Of a stretch of DNA of 64,000 bases, positions 30,001 to 45,000 are shown piece by piece. The translations under genes and the position numbers were made by a program. The notes under the pieces are model-generated. The model was given only the letters and a program-made list of their open reading frames with translations. It was not told the origin of the DNA and made no database searches. The stretch comes from Manduca sexta. Its lineage: Eukaryota; Arthropoda; Insecta; Lepidoptera; Sphingidae. Each line of letters begins with the position of its first letter. Positions within the stretch are counted from its first letter, which is position 1. Location of the stretch: contig NC_051124.1 of assembly GCF_014839805.1 (NCBI RefSeq), forward strand, positions 2,604,001 through 2,668,000, in the 5' to 3' direction.

Positions 30001-33000
30001 ATAGAGCTTAGATAAATAACGTCTATGAATGAGGGGGTAAATCTTTTAAATTGTTTTTTTAATACCAAATAATAGATTCTACTGAAATTAATCATCGTCC
30101 ATTGAAATCGCGTTTCGTTCAGCAGTTCTCTTTTAACAAAGAACAGTTAGCATCAATCAGCGCCCTATATCTCCGTGGACCACTCGACCGACACGCCATG
30201 CCACAGAGGCCGTTCACAAGATAATCAATATTTACACTCCCCTTATACGACTTCTTTTAATATAGACGTACCAAAGTATAAATAGGGAAGGAAGTGATGA
30301 AACATTATTTAGTATTAATTAATAATATACCGATTATTTATATTCATTGACAAGTAAAGTTAAAAGTTTAAATCCGAACATGTGATTAACGTAAAAAAAT
30401 ACTTTATAATAATGATATAAAACAGTATAACAAGTTAGATTAATCGCAGCAGGAAACGATCCCACCCACGTCATTCACACGTTGTCAGCGTAAACAAAAA
30501 CAAACCGTTAAGATTACAGAAAATGGACATCAATCCGCGTGGTTTCAAAACATAGAACCACATTTAGTAAACGTTTTAAGTCCATTGTCGTCACACTACC
30601 AATATCCTTACAAATTCCTAATTTGAATACACTAGACCACAGATATATCATAACGCTTAATAAATGAAACAGGAAATACCCACCACATAGGGTTTCATAG
30701 ATGTATTGTTTAAACATTAATTAACAAACCATAACATAAACTAACAAAATAACATTTATTTAACACATTTTATTGTATGATAATGTACTAACATGATTTG
30801 TACAGACATGTGCTATCAAAACTGTGATACAGAATGAACCCCCTTGTAATGGTATCGCCTGATATGAGACTAAGAAGCGGAGTTGAAGGTACGATCACCA
30901 GGTCAAGTTAGGGTTTTACGAAAAATTTGATTCGCACAGGATTTTCGTCAAACAGACAGAGATATAAACCATAAAACAATATCATCTTCAGCCTCAGGAA
31001 GTCCACTGCTGAACATGGGCCTCCCTCAAAAATTTACAGAACACCCTATTGGAAGCGGTTCGCATCCAGCGACCTCCTCGCTCCTCCTTTTACGAGGTCA
31101 TAAACCATGCCTGAAATAATTTGTTCCGCGAAACAATATCACACATTTCGGTTGGATCGGAATAAGGGCAGCAGTATACCATCATACTCCGCCCATATAA
31201 CAGCAATATACATACGCTATACAAAGGCCAGGCCAGATACATGTAGAGTGTATACTAATCGATATAATTAAGGGCGTTCTAGCATTGACGTCAGAATATA
31301 AATGTATGCAAATGAGCCTGGTTATATGGCAAATCCGCTGTAGGGTTTTTTTTTTTTATAAGTAAATATTAACGAAACGTGTTATTTTAACTTGTAACCG
31401 TGGAAACAGCGTCGCACGCATTCTGAAATTTACATATTATCACGGTAAAACATTATTTAACTAGGTGGTGGTAACATCGCTTTTTTTTATAAATATTGTA
31501 AAAGCATCGGTTGTCCCTATTCTGCAGTATAAATACTAGGCATACTACTACAGGGCATTTTGACATTGCGTTAATAAATAAAACCACAAACTCGTCGTTA
31601 CCTCTGCTAGCTTGTGCCAAAAATCATCCAAGTATAACGAATATATATTAAAAAAATCTCGATTTTATTTATCATATATTTTCTTTTCATATTGTAGTTT
31701 AGTGCGAATATGACGTTTGCGCATTTCTGAAAAAGTGTGATGTTGCTGCTACGACGAATTCCCTTAGCGTAGTAGTAGTGATAGTAAGTAGGTCATGTAA
31801 AATTAAAATTATTTGTCACTGATATTTATTTTGTTCGAAACTCACATTTTTTATATTTCACATCTACAGTCCAAGTAACTTATTGTAAAGTGTTATTTTC
31901 AAGATGATAAATATGTTGTTCCTTTAGTAATACAATCGCAAATTGACACTGTATAATTATTTTATACTTTTGAGCAATACCTTCGTACGACCGAAATCTG
32001 AAAATGATCCTAATCAATAACAAAGCAATCAAAATTATACCTATGTAGTTAACCACACCAATTGTCAAACATTGTCATTCTGATTGGTCTATTTTCACGA
32101 TCAATCCGTAGACATCGTTTATTTAAGACTTTCCCGCCCTCACACCCACCACTACAACTCCTGTAAGCCAGGATCAGCAGTGGCACGCATTTTATAGCAG
32201 TGAAGCTCGGCGAGTCTCAAGGAAAACTAATTTATCATTATAATTTTTGCCGTTAGACAGCCTTAAACCCACAAGGGTGAGAAATAATTTCATGTCCATT
32301 CCAAACCTCCTCTTAACAAAATATTATGTAATCACAACATGCGTCCAAGATGACCTTAACTAACATTCATACAAAAGGCAAAATTAACGATAGCAACATT
32401 GTCGCAAACTGCTTATTGTCAAACCCGCGTCAACTGGAGATAGCCCAACAATATTGGGTCAAATATTGGTACGATTAATAAGATATCGCTGGTTGCTAAC
32501 TGCAATTTGCTCGCGAAATGCTAAGGAATATTTTACCTTATAAACATGGTCTCATCTGTTGCTACCCGTTAGCGAATTTATATTAATTTCAAACAGAGAA
32601 CAAACCCATAAGCAGTTTTATAATGAACAATTATTAAAGGTGGCCGTCCACTAAATACCAGATTGAATTATTAAAATTTTCCCCACTAAAAATGTATGCA
32701 TCGGGATAGACGTGTGACGGCGTCCACTAGACATTAATAGCCGCAGTTTTATTTACACTAACGTTGTGTAGGTCTAGCGCTATATTTGGAACAAACGTCC
32801 TCTAACGTTACACGTCCCATTCACCCCGCTGCAGTGGTTTGCGTACTAAAAACGGAACAAACAAACAAGCAGATTTGTTTGGCGCACAATTTAATTTATA
32901 AACAACATATTTGTTGTGATACTCTTTTCAATAGCAATAAATGTTTACAAACATTGTGCTGTGTGCCGATATTAATGGCCAGGGAAGTTACTATATGGGT

Positions 33001-36000
33001 ATAAAAATCGGACAACATAGCCAATAAGGACTAACACGACTGAGGGCTCAACCGGATCAATACACTTAGGTTAAGTCCATAATACATACATCCGAAAGTT
33101 TAATACTTAGCCTGTATGATATATGAAACATAAGATAATTCTGCTAAGATAAATGTCTTAAATTGTTGGTAATATAAATAATGGTTTTCATGTCTTATTT
33201 CTATAGATATTGCGTCTTGACTCTTCATGCGAGGATCGAACCCGAAACACATATACTAATCAATCACAACACCATGAAACTATTCATAAAAAATTATAAT
33301 TATATAAACAAATTCAAATTCCATACATTCAAATGATACCATAAACCAGTAATATTAAACACGAACGACTGACGTCATCAAGTTGGAACTATACTAAATC
33401 AGAACATTCCTACATAAAAATAACCTAATCGAGGTTGCAATTGCACCTGATGGATGCACGAACGGGCCACGTCCGGGTCAAGTTCGGCACGAACTAGGAC
33501 TTTGATGACGTGAAAGCGCCGACCAGTTGCGACAAGGCGCTTCCTCGGTGACCCAGTTCAGTGTGTCACTCCTCGCCCTTCAGCGTTGCAAGAATTGATG
33601 GTGCCGCGGGTGACACTTTGACAACCGGTAATGGTGCGGAAATAGTTTATTACATCACCGTGTTACGTAATAGCGTACCTTAAAGAAAATTTCAGTCACA
33701 GCCGTTTATATAAATGAGTTAGGTGGTCACAATGAACCCTGCCTAGCCGAATTCAGGCTCGGCGACCAATCTTAACGGAGATCAACCAGTGCACAAGAGT
33801 ACGCGCAGTACAGAGATGCACTCTGTTTCTTTACTAACATAGTCTAGTGAGACGGCAACCCGACACGACCGAAGAGAGATCAGGTGTAGGACCAATGACT
33901 TTACCTGTTTTCCGAGGTACGAGGGTATCACACCGCCAGCTTTCTGACTCTGAGTTGCGACTGAGTAGTTTTTAAGAGAGAACAAGCCAGTTACAATATT
34001 TTAAGCCCGACCCGAGATTCGAACACCGGACCTCCATTTTGTCATAACCAGACTCATAAGCAACAATGAAAATGTTGTCATTTTTGCCAAATGTGATTCA
34101 CTATTTAATACCAAAGATATATTAATCAATCATGCGAACCTTTTCTTTCTTTGCAAGAGTCATAAAGCTTTTACTATAATATTCAAATCTCTATAGCATT
34201 TAGGACAAAACCCATCTCTCTAGTTACGCTATGATTATCAATATCCAAGAAACCAACCTGCCTGCATTGAGAAATTGCCACAGTTAAAGTACAAAGGGAT
34301 AATGTTTCATTGCATCACAGTATACGTTTCCAAGAATCACGACGCAAGGGAATGGACGTCATTATTTAAATTACATTGTGAACTCGCTAGTTCCAGCCCA
34401 AACGCCATCAAGTTTATTGCATTCCTAAAGGCTTTCCTTGTAACCAATAACGCTTGGGTGTTATCCGTCATTTTTATTATTCGGATTTCTGCTAACCGCG
34501 AAAACCACTTATTGGTTTTTAGGTTAATACTATTGCAAATGTAGGGGTCTGGATATATACCCTTAATGTATTAATATTCGACTTATATATGTTAATAAGG
34601 CAACCTACGGTGATGGATAAAATAGAAAGATTTAAACAATCTGCCACCACGATGTTAAAGAAAAAGTTCATCGTCCCATCCTTGTAAAATAGGAGATACC
34701 ATCTCAACAATTTGTACGGTAAGACTACATTCCCGTATTAATCTCACGATCAAAACGTGTTTAAATAAAGTCTAAACGGATTGACTCTATCTGGTATATC
34801 TTCAGTATATCGGCATGATTGCGACATTAAGTAATTTACATTGGGTAATACTGTAAGTGTGGATAAAGTGATAGAAGTAAAGACTTACCTTCGCCGCATC
34901 CTCAACGGGTAACGCCGGTCCATCATAGTAACAGTTGAGCTGCTTGGATTCTGTGGCGTTGGTACACACACCGTACCACACGCAGTGACCTTCCGCCGAT
35001 GCTGACGGTATCTGAGAACAAAAGCAAGATCATTATTTATATTATTTACGTCATCAAACTATTGTGTTCGAGTCTAACGATGAAATTAAAATGAAATTTA
35101 ATTTCGTTTGATTTCAATGTAATCACTATGTATTATAGTGCACTATGCATGCACATCAAGCCCCTATCCCCGAAGTGGTAGACAGAGATGTAACCAAAGC
35201 ACCAACTTTTCGTCTGTGTTTCGTCTTATGATGTGATTATGGGGCGAGCCTATCTCCATATCGGGCACAAATTCCAAGCTGATACAATATCATAATAAAC
35301 GATATCTGTTTCTACTTATTGTTTTCATCGCTGAAACAAATATGTCTTGTAACACGTGCACGCATTGGATTTAAATTAAATCGCACTAAATACCTTCACT
35401 GAAGCAGCTTGCATTTCAATAATTCGTATATGGTACGTTCAATAACAAAAATACAGAGCTATTAATTTCGTATTATCAAGAATTTAGATTATATAATCAT
35501 TAATCATCTGTTTTATAAATGGCTATTTCTGTAATAATCGTGTGCGAGTTGTTCGGAGTTAAAAATGCTATGAAAAGGCAATACAATTGTAATTTGTAAG
35601 TACGTAAAAATATAACCATTTCTTATATTTACGCGAATGATAGACATTGAAATTTAACTATTTTGCAGATTTTATCGTATCTTTCTCAAAAATTATAAAT
35701 CATTACGTGAACTTTTAAAACAAAATTATAATGCGAGGAACGGGACGCTTATCTAATAGTAATAATAATGCCGTATGGGGCCCACGGTATATCAGGCATC
35801 TTTCGCCCCTTAGCTCAGCCTCCACTTACAGGATCAAGTTGTTTGACAACATCTATACTACACCAAGTCCGTCACCCCAGAACAGAGGTATCGCAAATCG
35901 AATCCTTCCTCATATTCATAAAAGTTATAATACCTACCTGTTTAGTTTATTAAATGGTTATATATAAGCATCTTAACAGGTATTGATATACTAAGAACAG

Positions 36001-39000
36001 CGTTTACTCGTATTGTACATTTTTTTATTGAACGTAAACTACCAACTAACCAATCGATTTTTAAAAAGTTGACATTACACTGTCCTTTTTAAAGTTCAAA
36101 TTTAAGTGAATAATTACGATTATTGATGGGTTATAAAACCTAAGATACCTAATATTCAGTATAATATAACAGCCAAGAGAGAACATAAAACCTCTCTTTG
36201 GCATTAATTAAGAGGCCGGAATCAGCAAAAATATATTACCAGACATTCTTTGTTTAAAGTGTAAACGTGACTAGAAATTATCAAACATCTCTAATCTCAA
36301 ATGTAATCTGAGGCATTATCTCAATTATTGCCCGTTAACCTTATTTTGTTCAACTCGAATCATTTTTCTACATTACACATTATAAATACGTATGTAAAAC
36401 AAATTAGATTTTCAAAGGTGACAATATAAAAGGTTTTATCAAAATCACATTAAATAATCATTTTAAGATCAAAATACACTAAAATCTGTTTTATTACTAG
36501 AAAAAAAAGGAACACTAAACCTCCACACAGATACATAAAAATATTGTCTTTCCAAAAACGGTTTATAATTTTTTTCTTGTACAAAGGACAAACAGAAAAC
36601 AACTTGTTATACGTATGAAAGCGTCCATTATGCGCATAAATCAACAATTGAATTCAGAATCGATCTAGCCATACGCAAATCGTTCACCATAAACGAAGAA
36701 AAATAAACTTTGCAACATAAACATTAAGATGGAATATCAAACGGATGCGATAAACAATATGCGACGGATGCAGACGTGTGGTAGAAATTTATTCAACAAA
36801 TGGCGACGAATTGGGCCACCGATTTACAAACAGGAGTGAACCCGTTACAGTGATATTGACAACAACGTATACATTAAGGTAAATTGAAGCTCATCTCATT
36901 TGGATGCTGCGCGTGGTTACACAATTGACTTATAACGTGACTTTTTAAATTCAAACAAACAAGACACTAAGTTCTCGAAAAACTATTCAAAGTTGTAAGA
37001 CACTTAAAATTAAATAAAGAAATCAGACATAAAATAAATAAATCTGATGAAACCCAAAACCAAGCACGCTTTGCATTTATATTTATATTTGAATGCTAGA
37101 GATGAACGGGAATTTATTGCTTCGGCTCGCAATACGAACGAAATCTTACTGGATACCACGCTTGAACGATTTCAGCAATATAATTTGTACGAAAAGCTTT
37201 TCGAAGGGTCACATCCGAGGGTAGATAAATGAGAGGTCAACGACCGCCGCCATCATACGAATTAATAAGACAAAAGATAATGCTATCGTAGGTATAATAT
37301 TTATAAACAAAAAAGATGATATGTAGTCTGCAGTGTACTATGGAAGCCGATAATAACAATGTAATGAACAAAACTACATATAAAACAATGCAACCTCGCA
37401 ACAAAAAGCTAATACAAATTAACTTACGTAATATTCATAAAAGGAAATCATTTTTAAGAGTGCATCCCAGCGTAAAGTATAACGAATTACTGCATAATTT
37501 GTCAAACAAAAATTATATTAACTTATAACCACAGTAAACAACCCAAACTGATACACTACAAGTCCTTCGATGGTATTAGCTTCAATTAAATTCATACTCA
37601 AAACAAGAGAAATGTCTTGTCTTTATGTTTCAAAACAATCACGGCAGATTCTGTCGTTATCAGAATGATGATGTGCCTCATCTTTATCTTTTAAAATATT
37701 TGGATCTAAAAATAGCGTCCGTAACAAAACGCTATACCAAAACCCAAACTTAGTATTTTCATTCAGACTACAAAATTACTTCACAACACATTTAAAGTGT
37801 ATGTATTTGTGGTGGAAAATTGTGAGTATAATTAGATATTTTACTATCCAGTAACCGAAATATACATGATATTGACTATCAAACAGCTAGATTGTTTTTT
37901 TATATTATTAAATTGAATTTCATAAGTGTTTAGAGAAACGTTGAGCGCAGTTTAATTTGATGGTTGACGTAAATACAAGGTTAACGGTCATGATGATCTA
38001 TTGTCAGCTATAAATTATTCTAGAGTTTATTAAAATCTAGAAAAATATTCCATGATCAATAGATTTTGATTAACGAAAAAATTTTAAAAATCCTATGAGT
38101 AGATCCAACATGTTTACCATTTACTGATTAAAGAAATTTATAAAGGATCAAAAATCTTTTTGAAATACTTCCAGTAACAGAGGAAATAAGAGTCAAATGT
38201 CTTTTATATATTATGTTAACATTAAGGTTAAGGTTAATATAACAATTTAGCAATAAGGATATTACGGATTTTAGGCTTAGGAGGACAAAGAATTATATTA
38301 GAAAATCACACAAACATCACACCTGTGTTTTACATTTCCCATCAATTATTCCACAAACAAGAAAAGGAGTTTGAATCTTCTTTATCGATTCTCAATCGAA
38401 TCGCAATAAAATATACATTATCCAAACAATAAAACAGACATCCGAAACGTTCAAGACAAACCTATCCGCAGTATTTTGTGACTCGGGTGAATGAACCAAA
38501 ACCGCAACACTAAAAATAGCATTTGTGTTAATTTTAAAAATTGCAAAAATTAAATATAGTACTGGACAATGTAATTTACTTTCGTTTCAAAAATTGTTGT
38601 TAAACCTTTATATTTTTTTTATCGTGGCTTGGCAAAGTGGCTTTACTGCACCAGATTTTAAGCGTAGTGAAACCCTAGAAACCCTAGGAAAAGTGCCCAA
38701 CGGCAAGATACAGGCATCCCTGGATGGTCGGCACAGTAATGTCGGCCTGCATAATTGCTTCTTCAGGCTCAGCAAGAAGAAGTCCAAGTTATAGGAAGGA
38801 GGGAACACGTATATTATACATGTTTAAAAAAGGCCTTCTTTCTATTTCGGCGAAATTAACAAGAATAAAAATATAGGCTTTTATAGAATTGATTCCATCA
38901 AAAAGTCGTTACAAATAAATTCAAAGCGTAACTGATGAATGACTGCAATCGATGTCATCGACCTACTTTATGAATATAAAATAGAAGCCGTTTCGTGAGC

Positions 39001-42000
39001 CAGCGATAGGGCACGGTATTCATTCCCCCAAGTCGGTGATAACCTATATTAGAAAACCTTATAAAATGTCACAAATTGAGCATACAATTACTTCCCTACC
39101 TGTCCTCCCAAGTGGGTGCAAGTGTTGTGACCTAAAAGTTATACGACTAATATATTTAAGTGACTATCCAATTTCCAAATTATTTTACCATTACTAGCAC
39201 TTCAATATACGTTAGCTGAGTAAATTTAATATCTTAAATCACAGAGGCCGAACGTTAACAACAGATTTTCCTGAACGCTTATCATATTGTTATGGAAAAC
39301 CCGTAAAGTTGTAACATAATAGATGGAATAATTTAATCATATTTTTTTTTCAATGTCTAAATAAATACTGGAATTGATAAACGGGATATGGAAATTCCGA
39401 ACAATTCCTGTGGCCTTAACGCGTTAGCCACTTCCATAAGAAGTTGTGACAATAAAAATGCATCATGAAAAATATTTCTTGCATTCAAATATTTAACACG
39501 AAGTTTAAAATCAACCAAATAGAGCTGCAAATACGACAGTTCATGACTAAAACTTTACAATCCTACTTCTAAACAAGAGAAGTGTCCATGCCTTCAACAA
39601 CGACCCTGTACTTCTAGATACACATAATACCTAAAGCGTGCAGTACAAGTGAAGCCAACAAAACGGCGGCGTTTTATTGATCTCAGGTCTACGATTAGCG
39701 TTTAGTGGCGAGTCATTAGCACGCCCAACGTTTCTGTTCAAGGACCCGACGATTACGCCGATTTCGATACAAGGTCAAAAACATTATAACAAACCAGTGT
39801 ATACATGTTTTAACAATTATTTCTTTAACAGAGTATCTATATCTTCAACGTAATCAAAGAAGTTCTACAGTTTAGCGCATCAACATCTGCAGCATAACAA
39901 TATTACTGTAATTTTGTAAAAAGCAAATTAGTTTTCACGTCATGGGAAATATTCTATACCCTTTTTGTCTATTCATCGAAATAACTGCATTGCACCTGAA
40001 AAGAATTAGGGCCTTTTTCTCTATGCCACTATTTTGTCAGTGCATAACAAGCAAGTAACGCACGTCGCGTTTAAGACTATAAAACTGTCATACAGAATAC
40101 CATTCCAAGCTAATTTCACGAAGATAACACGGACGTGTTACAACTTACACTGTCATAGAAAATAAGGCCCTTGAACACTTCTGTTTTGTCGAAACAGTGT
40201 GTAGTCCTACAACTGTCTTCAGAATTAAACTAGCGTTCCTTTTTTATAGAATAGCTAAATCTAGATAGATACACAACGCCCGGAGCCTAGGAAGCCTTAA
40301 CCATGAGTAGTGGTGATTCATTCTGACAAATCACTCTCATAGAAATTGCTTTGTCCAAGTCTACCTGTTCGAACATTGAGAGAGATAACAGATATGCCAG
40401 CATAACAATAAGTGAATATTTGTGTGGAATTTTCCTCATATCACGCGGTGAATCAAACGATATAAAAAAACAATGTCACGCTTATTCAGCGACTTGCAAT
40501 TAGGCAAACTATCGGAAAACGATAAACTATGTTTTCAATGTTAGAATAGTTACATATTATTAATATGATATTAATAAAAATATAATGAAAACTAGTTCGC
40601 GGAATCGGAATTTGTATGCAATATACATATGTACATTATATTGTATAGGTCATCACCCTAAAACATGTTAAAATCCGGCGAATTTGGTTTTAATAGTTGT
40701 ACCCCTTCCGGGATGAAACGTAGGCTTGTGCATCTCATCAAACAATAGAAGGTAATCTATGAATCATCGGCATCGGTGTAATCACAATCCGCCACAATTT
40801 TCTATATCTTTATAACAATTAGCTTTTGCCCTTTGTACTGACGGCAGATAAGGTGACGTCGGATTAAATCCTTTGTTTACGAAAATATTATGTACAATTA
40901 TAGTATAAATATTTGTCTCATGTTTTTTTCTTTATAACGAATTGAACCTTTGGTTCGCACATAAAGAGTAATAGCATTATGATCTTAGAATTGTTTTTGG
41001 TGTCTGCGTTCACCATAATATTTTATTTGGTCTCAAATCTCAAATGCTCACGGCTTTAAATCGTATTACAATAGCGCTCGCGCACAGATTAATCTATAGT
41101 GCATTGACTATAGTATACTATAACCAGACGCACTCTTACACAGACTACGAAACAAATGTATTGAAGTTCAACTGTTTCTAACAAATACGTGCTTTATACA
41201 TCATTTCAAACGAAACTGTCTTGTACTTAAATAAACAGGAGCCTCCGTTATATCAGATTCAATTCTTATGATGTCATCATCGATTTTAGCTAAATATCTG
41301 GTTTGTTTTATATTTTGTTATCTTTTTGTACTGGTTTTCTTTAGATTTAGTTACGGAATGCTTTTAGTTGTTTTATTTAATTGAATAACCTACCTATATA
41401 TTTATTTATTTTCGGATAACAAACAGCTGCACAACGGAATTTACAAACGGTTATTACTATACAATTACTGCATACATTAAGTGACTCGTTAAATATAAAC
41501 ATATACATCTGTATTTTCATGAAACTTCTCTCTTATATGCTTACGTCAGAATCGTACGATACTATAAATCAACAATCGTACAATACCTCGTCGACAGCAT
41601 GACTCATGAGTCAACCGTTGTTTCTGACACTTGGATCACTTGTTTACGCATTGCAACCTTATCTGGTATACGCAATCCTTACATCGGAGTCAGAAATTTA
41701 CTAGAATTGGGTCCAAAGGGCCAATCGTTTAGCCAAGACGTTCACGATACATTGGCTCCAATATGCCCGTGCGCACAACCCTTGTTTATGGTCGATCGGA
41801 TGCAATCTTAAAATGAATATCTTATACTCTCTTTCAATAGACACTGCGGAGGTATTTGTTTATTTCGCCTCTAAGTAAGAATTAATTAAGATTTTGCAGA
41901 TTTTATTGTACTTTAAATGTTGCACGTGCAATTATCTTAGTGCCAAACGAATTTAATAAATACCTGTAGGGATTTCGATGATTGATCTTTGAAATGGTTA

Positions 42001-45000
42001 AACAGTAAAGTACCAGGCGTGTTTTCCTAATAGATGTGCTTTAATAATTATTATCAATAACTAACCTAACCAGTGTTTTTGTTTCTGCCTCTCAAATTAC
42101 CGAACGTGAATAAAATTACACCAACGAGTAATTAAAACACAGATTAATGTTTATCCGTATAGCGGCAAATCAAAGAAAGAATATGATTAACTCACTAAAA
42201 CTCAACTCACTGAAGTATGTGTTTAGAATTTTTGTCTCAATTAAAAAAAATGTCTTGTAGTCACCAACTTTCATAGGGTATCAGACTCATATTTATTCTC
42301 TGCTTTTATAAAAAACTACCTCTCATTCATACCGACACAGAAAGAATTATTGAATTCCGATAAAAATTCAACAAATGATAAACCTTTGAATTTCCGTTGA
42401 AGAGACAATGTCATGGAACGAGAAAAAATTGCAATACGTGACGTCATCGTATGCGTGCGATTAATAAACCTATTACGCGTCCGCTGCACATAGTAATAAT
42501 TAAATACAAATTACTGTCCCATTTCTTAACCAATTTTAATGCAGTGTTCTCAGAAAAACTTTGTTTTTGTAATATTTACTGCAGCATATAATGTAGGGAA
42601 TACCCTAGTAGGCTCTGATTGCAAAAAAACCTCCTTTTCGAACGAACAAAGGTCCCACTTTGTACTTCCGGCCTAAAAAATACATTATAATTTTATAAAG
42701 GACTTATTCTACAGATATGTGTTAATTTCATCCAAATCCATTCAGCAGACGCTTTTAGTTCCAACATACTATCTTCACATGAACATCATTTTAGTAGGAT
42801 AATACTCCTAAATCCAAAGTTACTATAGTTTAAAATCACTTTATCAAATGAGTGTGGGCTCGGCGCGGCGCGGCGCGGCTCGCGTGCGCCCGGCCATCCA
42901 GCCGAGTGCTAGACGTGGATCGATATATCACCCACCCCGGGGAGGCTTCCACTTACATAAACAAACCAGATGTCTGGCCAGTAACCTGCTCACGGCACTG
43001 TACTGACATTATCGTAAAAAATTCAGGTCTATATTATTTTGAATCCATCAAGGTAACTACGTACATGCAACTGAAGGGTTTTGGTCGGTATGTATTTATA
43101 GTATAGAGGAAAAAAACAACAAAATATTTCTACAATACGTTATGTTTACTTCGGTTGTTTATTTTTTTTATAATGTTGATATTGATCCAATAATTTCGTA
43201 ACGAAAATGGCACTTAAATACCTGATTCTGTGTATCTTCTAAAGTACACGTCAAATTAATTTGCAACCAACACTATTAACAGAGAATTTAGCAAGGAACA
43301 TTTTGGAAGATAACATTTTCAAAAAGACCTGAATTTGTTTTTTATAAAAGCCATTCGTAAATCTTTGCATATTCCTGCCTGTTACTCGTGCGCTGTAAAT
43401 GTATGCAACAAATACTCAAGGCCGTTTCCTCGAGGTACGCCCTTAACATTTTGTCTAAAATATTAGGAGCAAGACCACGCTACGTTTATTTGAAATTTTT
43501 TGGTCGTATTACGACTTACAGTCAGTTTTACTATATACGAATGAATGGCTCATGTCACTTAGTTTTTTTTTTGAAAAGCTTGGTCGTAATTCCATGCCCG
43601 TGTCGCTGTATACATCCGCTTTATTAAAATCTTTCTATTATATCACTTAATTGAATAAAATAAATAACTAGTAACCACGAGTCTCAAATCACAGCGAGCA
43701 TTTATATTCATTTTCAATATTATCTTTGTTGTAATGGCCACAAAAAAAGTAAAAATACTTTAAAATACAGATCATAAATAAATGTTATTTATCTGGATTT
43801 TTTTAAAACAATCATACTTTTTCCGCTTATAATAAAACAAAGAGAAACAATAACTATTGTACTTATCCATACCCCACGAGCCATAGCGATTAAATTTGCG
43901 ATCCGGTAATACAAACTTTAATTGAATTAGCGTAAAGTATAAATTTGCCTGTTACATCTTTAATCGTAAAAGACTCATAATAGACGAGGGGGTTTCGCTC
44001 TGCCAAAAACAATTTGAACTTTATTCCATTAGTTTTAAAGTTCATTTCGGACCGTACATTCAACTTTGAAAGCAGGGCTTCGCAACAAATCAGGAGTTTC
44101 CGGTTTAGCTGAGTCATCAGCCAAACTACCCGGAGCCTCTTCAAAATCGCAACAAGTTATATTTTCTTGTTACGCTTTCATTACAATAGAAATGCCAAGA
44201 ACGATTTGTAAAGCCTATTTGTGATTTCATTTACTCGGGCAGGGAAATAAAACTTCTTAAGGTTCTTCATAAGCGAAATATTTGTAAAAAAAATTCAACA
44301 GGGACCAGTGTTTTGTATATTTCTGCCCAAGCAGCACAAGGAATGGCTTAAGTACACCATCAGCTACAACAAAAACACCTAAATCATCAGGCACTTGCCT
44401 AGAATCTGATTGGAGTGTAATTCTATCCCATCCCTAGACTTATATATTATGTTACAAACTAACATACATACATACACACCTTATCCCCTTTTCAGGGGTA
44501 GGCAATAGCTTTTATTTTTTATACGTCACAGCAAAGTGGCCTCATTGTTTAAAGTAAATTATTGAAATGTGTACTTTATGTCTTTGAACATACACATCGA
44601 AGTTGCATTAGTATAGAATGTCGTCCGATTAGGGATGATTACTCGTCGACAGTCGACACAATTATGCCGGCTTGTTGGAACTGGATATACACAGGCTGAT
44701 CCCGGAACACGACACATTTACGTGGACCACTATGTCTTATGTCAGCATGTATTCCAATGTGGTTTATATAATTTGTTTCACAACTGACCACAAATGCCTC
44801 GCGTCATCTGCCCTTGCGAAAACTTGATCTTGATGTAACTTTTTAATTCAGTATAAAATGTCAACTAAATTCGAACATCATGGACATTAAGCGAGGTATA
44901 AAATTACCATGTCATCCATTTTGTTTTCCGCTCGTGAATACTTAAATAATAGGCATATGACCAACTGGTCTTGGCAACTTAATGCTAATTTGTCAGTGAT

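Larger units (their letters stand above)
3392..34888 (-). other. NPC1 intron 2, 31.5 kb, transposon-rich
   Basis: Lies between exon 2 (donor gtaagt) and exon 3 (acceptor tgcag). No open frame in it looks like a host gene. It holds the retroposon, MITE, SINE and Helitron-like pieces listed individually below, separated by AT-rich sequence. Stretches such as 7240-8940, 10080-11790, 14120-15150, 15520-16820, 17460-18950, 19170-20500, 20800-21720, 25080-27110, 28240-29260, 30040-30980 and 31130-32130 show nothing I can name. Confidence 0.85.

Noticed and set aside
33420..33615. Possible extra NPC1 exon because of high GC
   Set aside because: No open frame of useful length in the phase needed between exons 2 and 3, which already join correctly without it.
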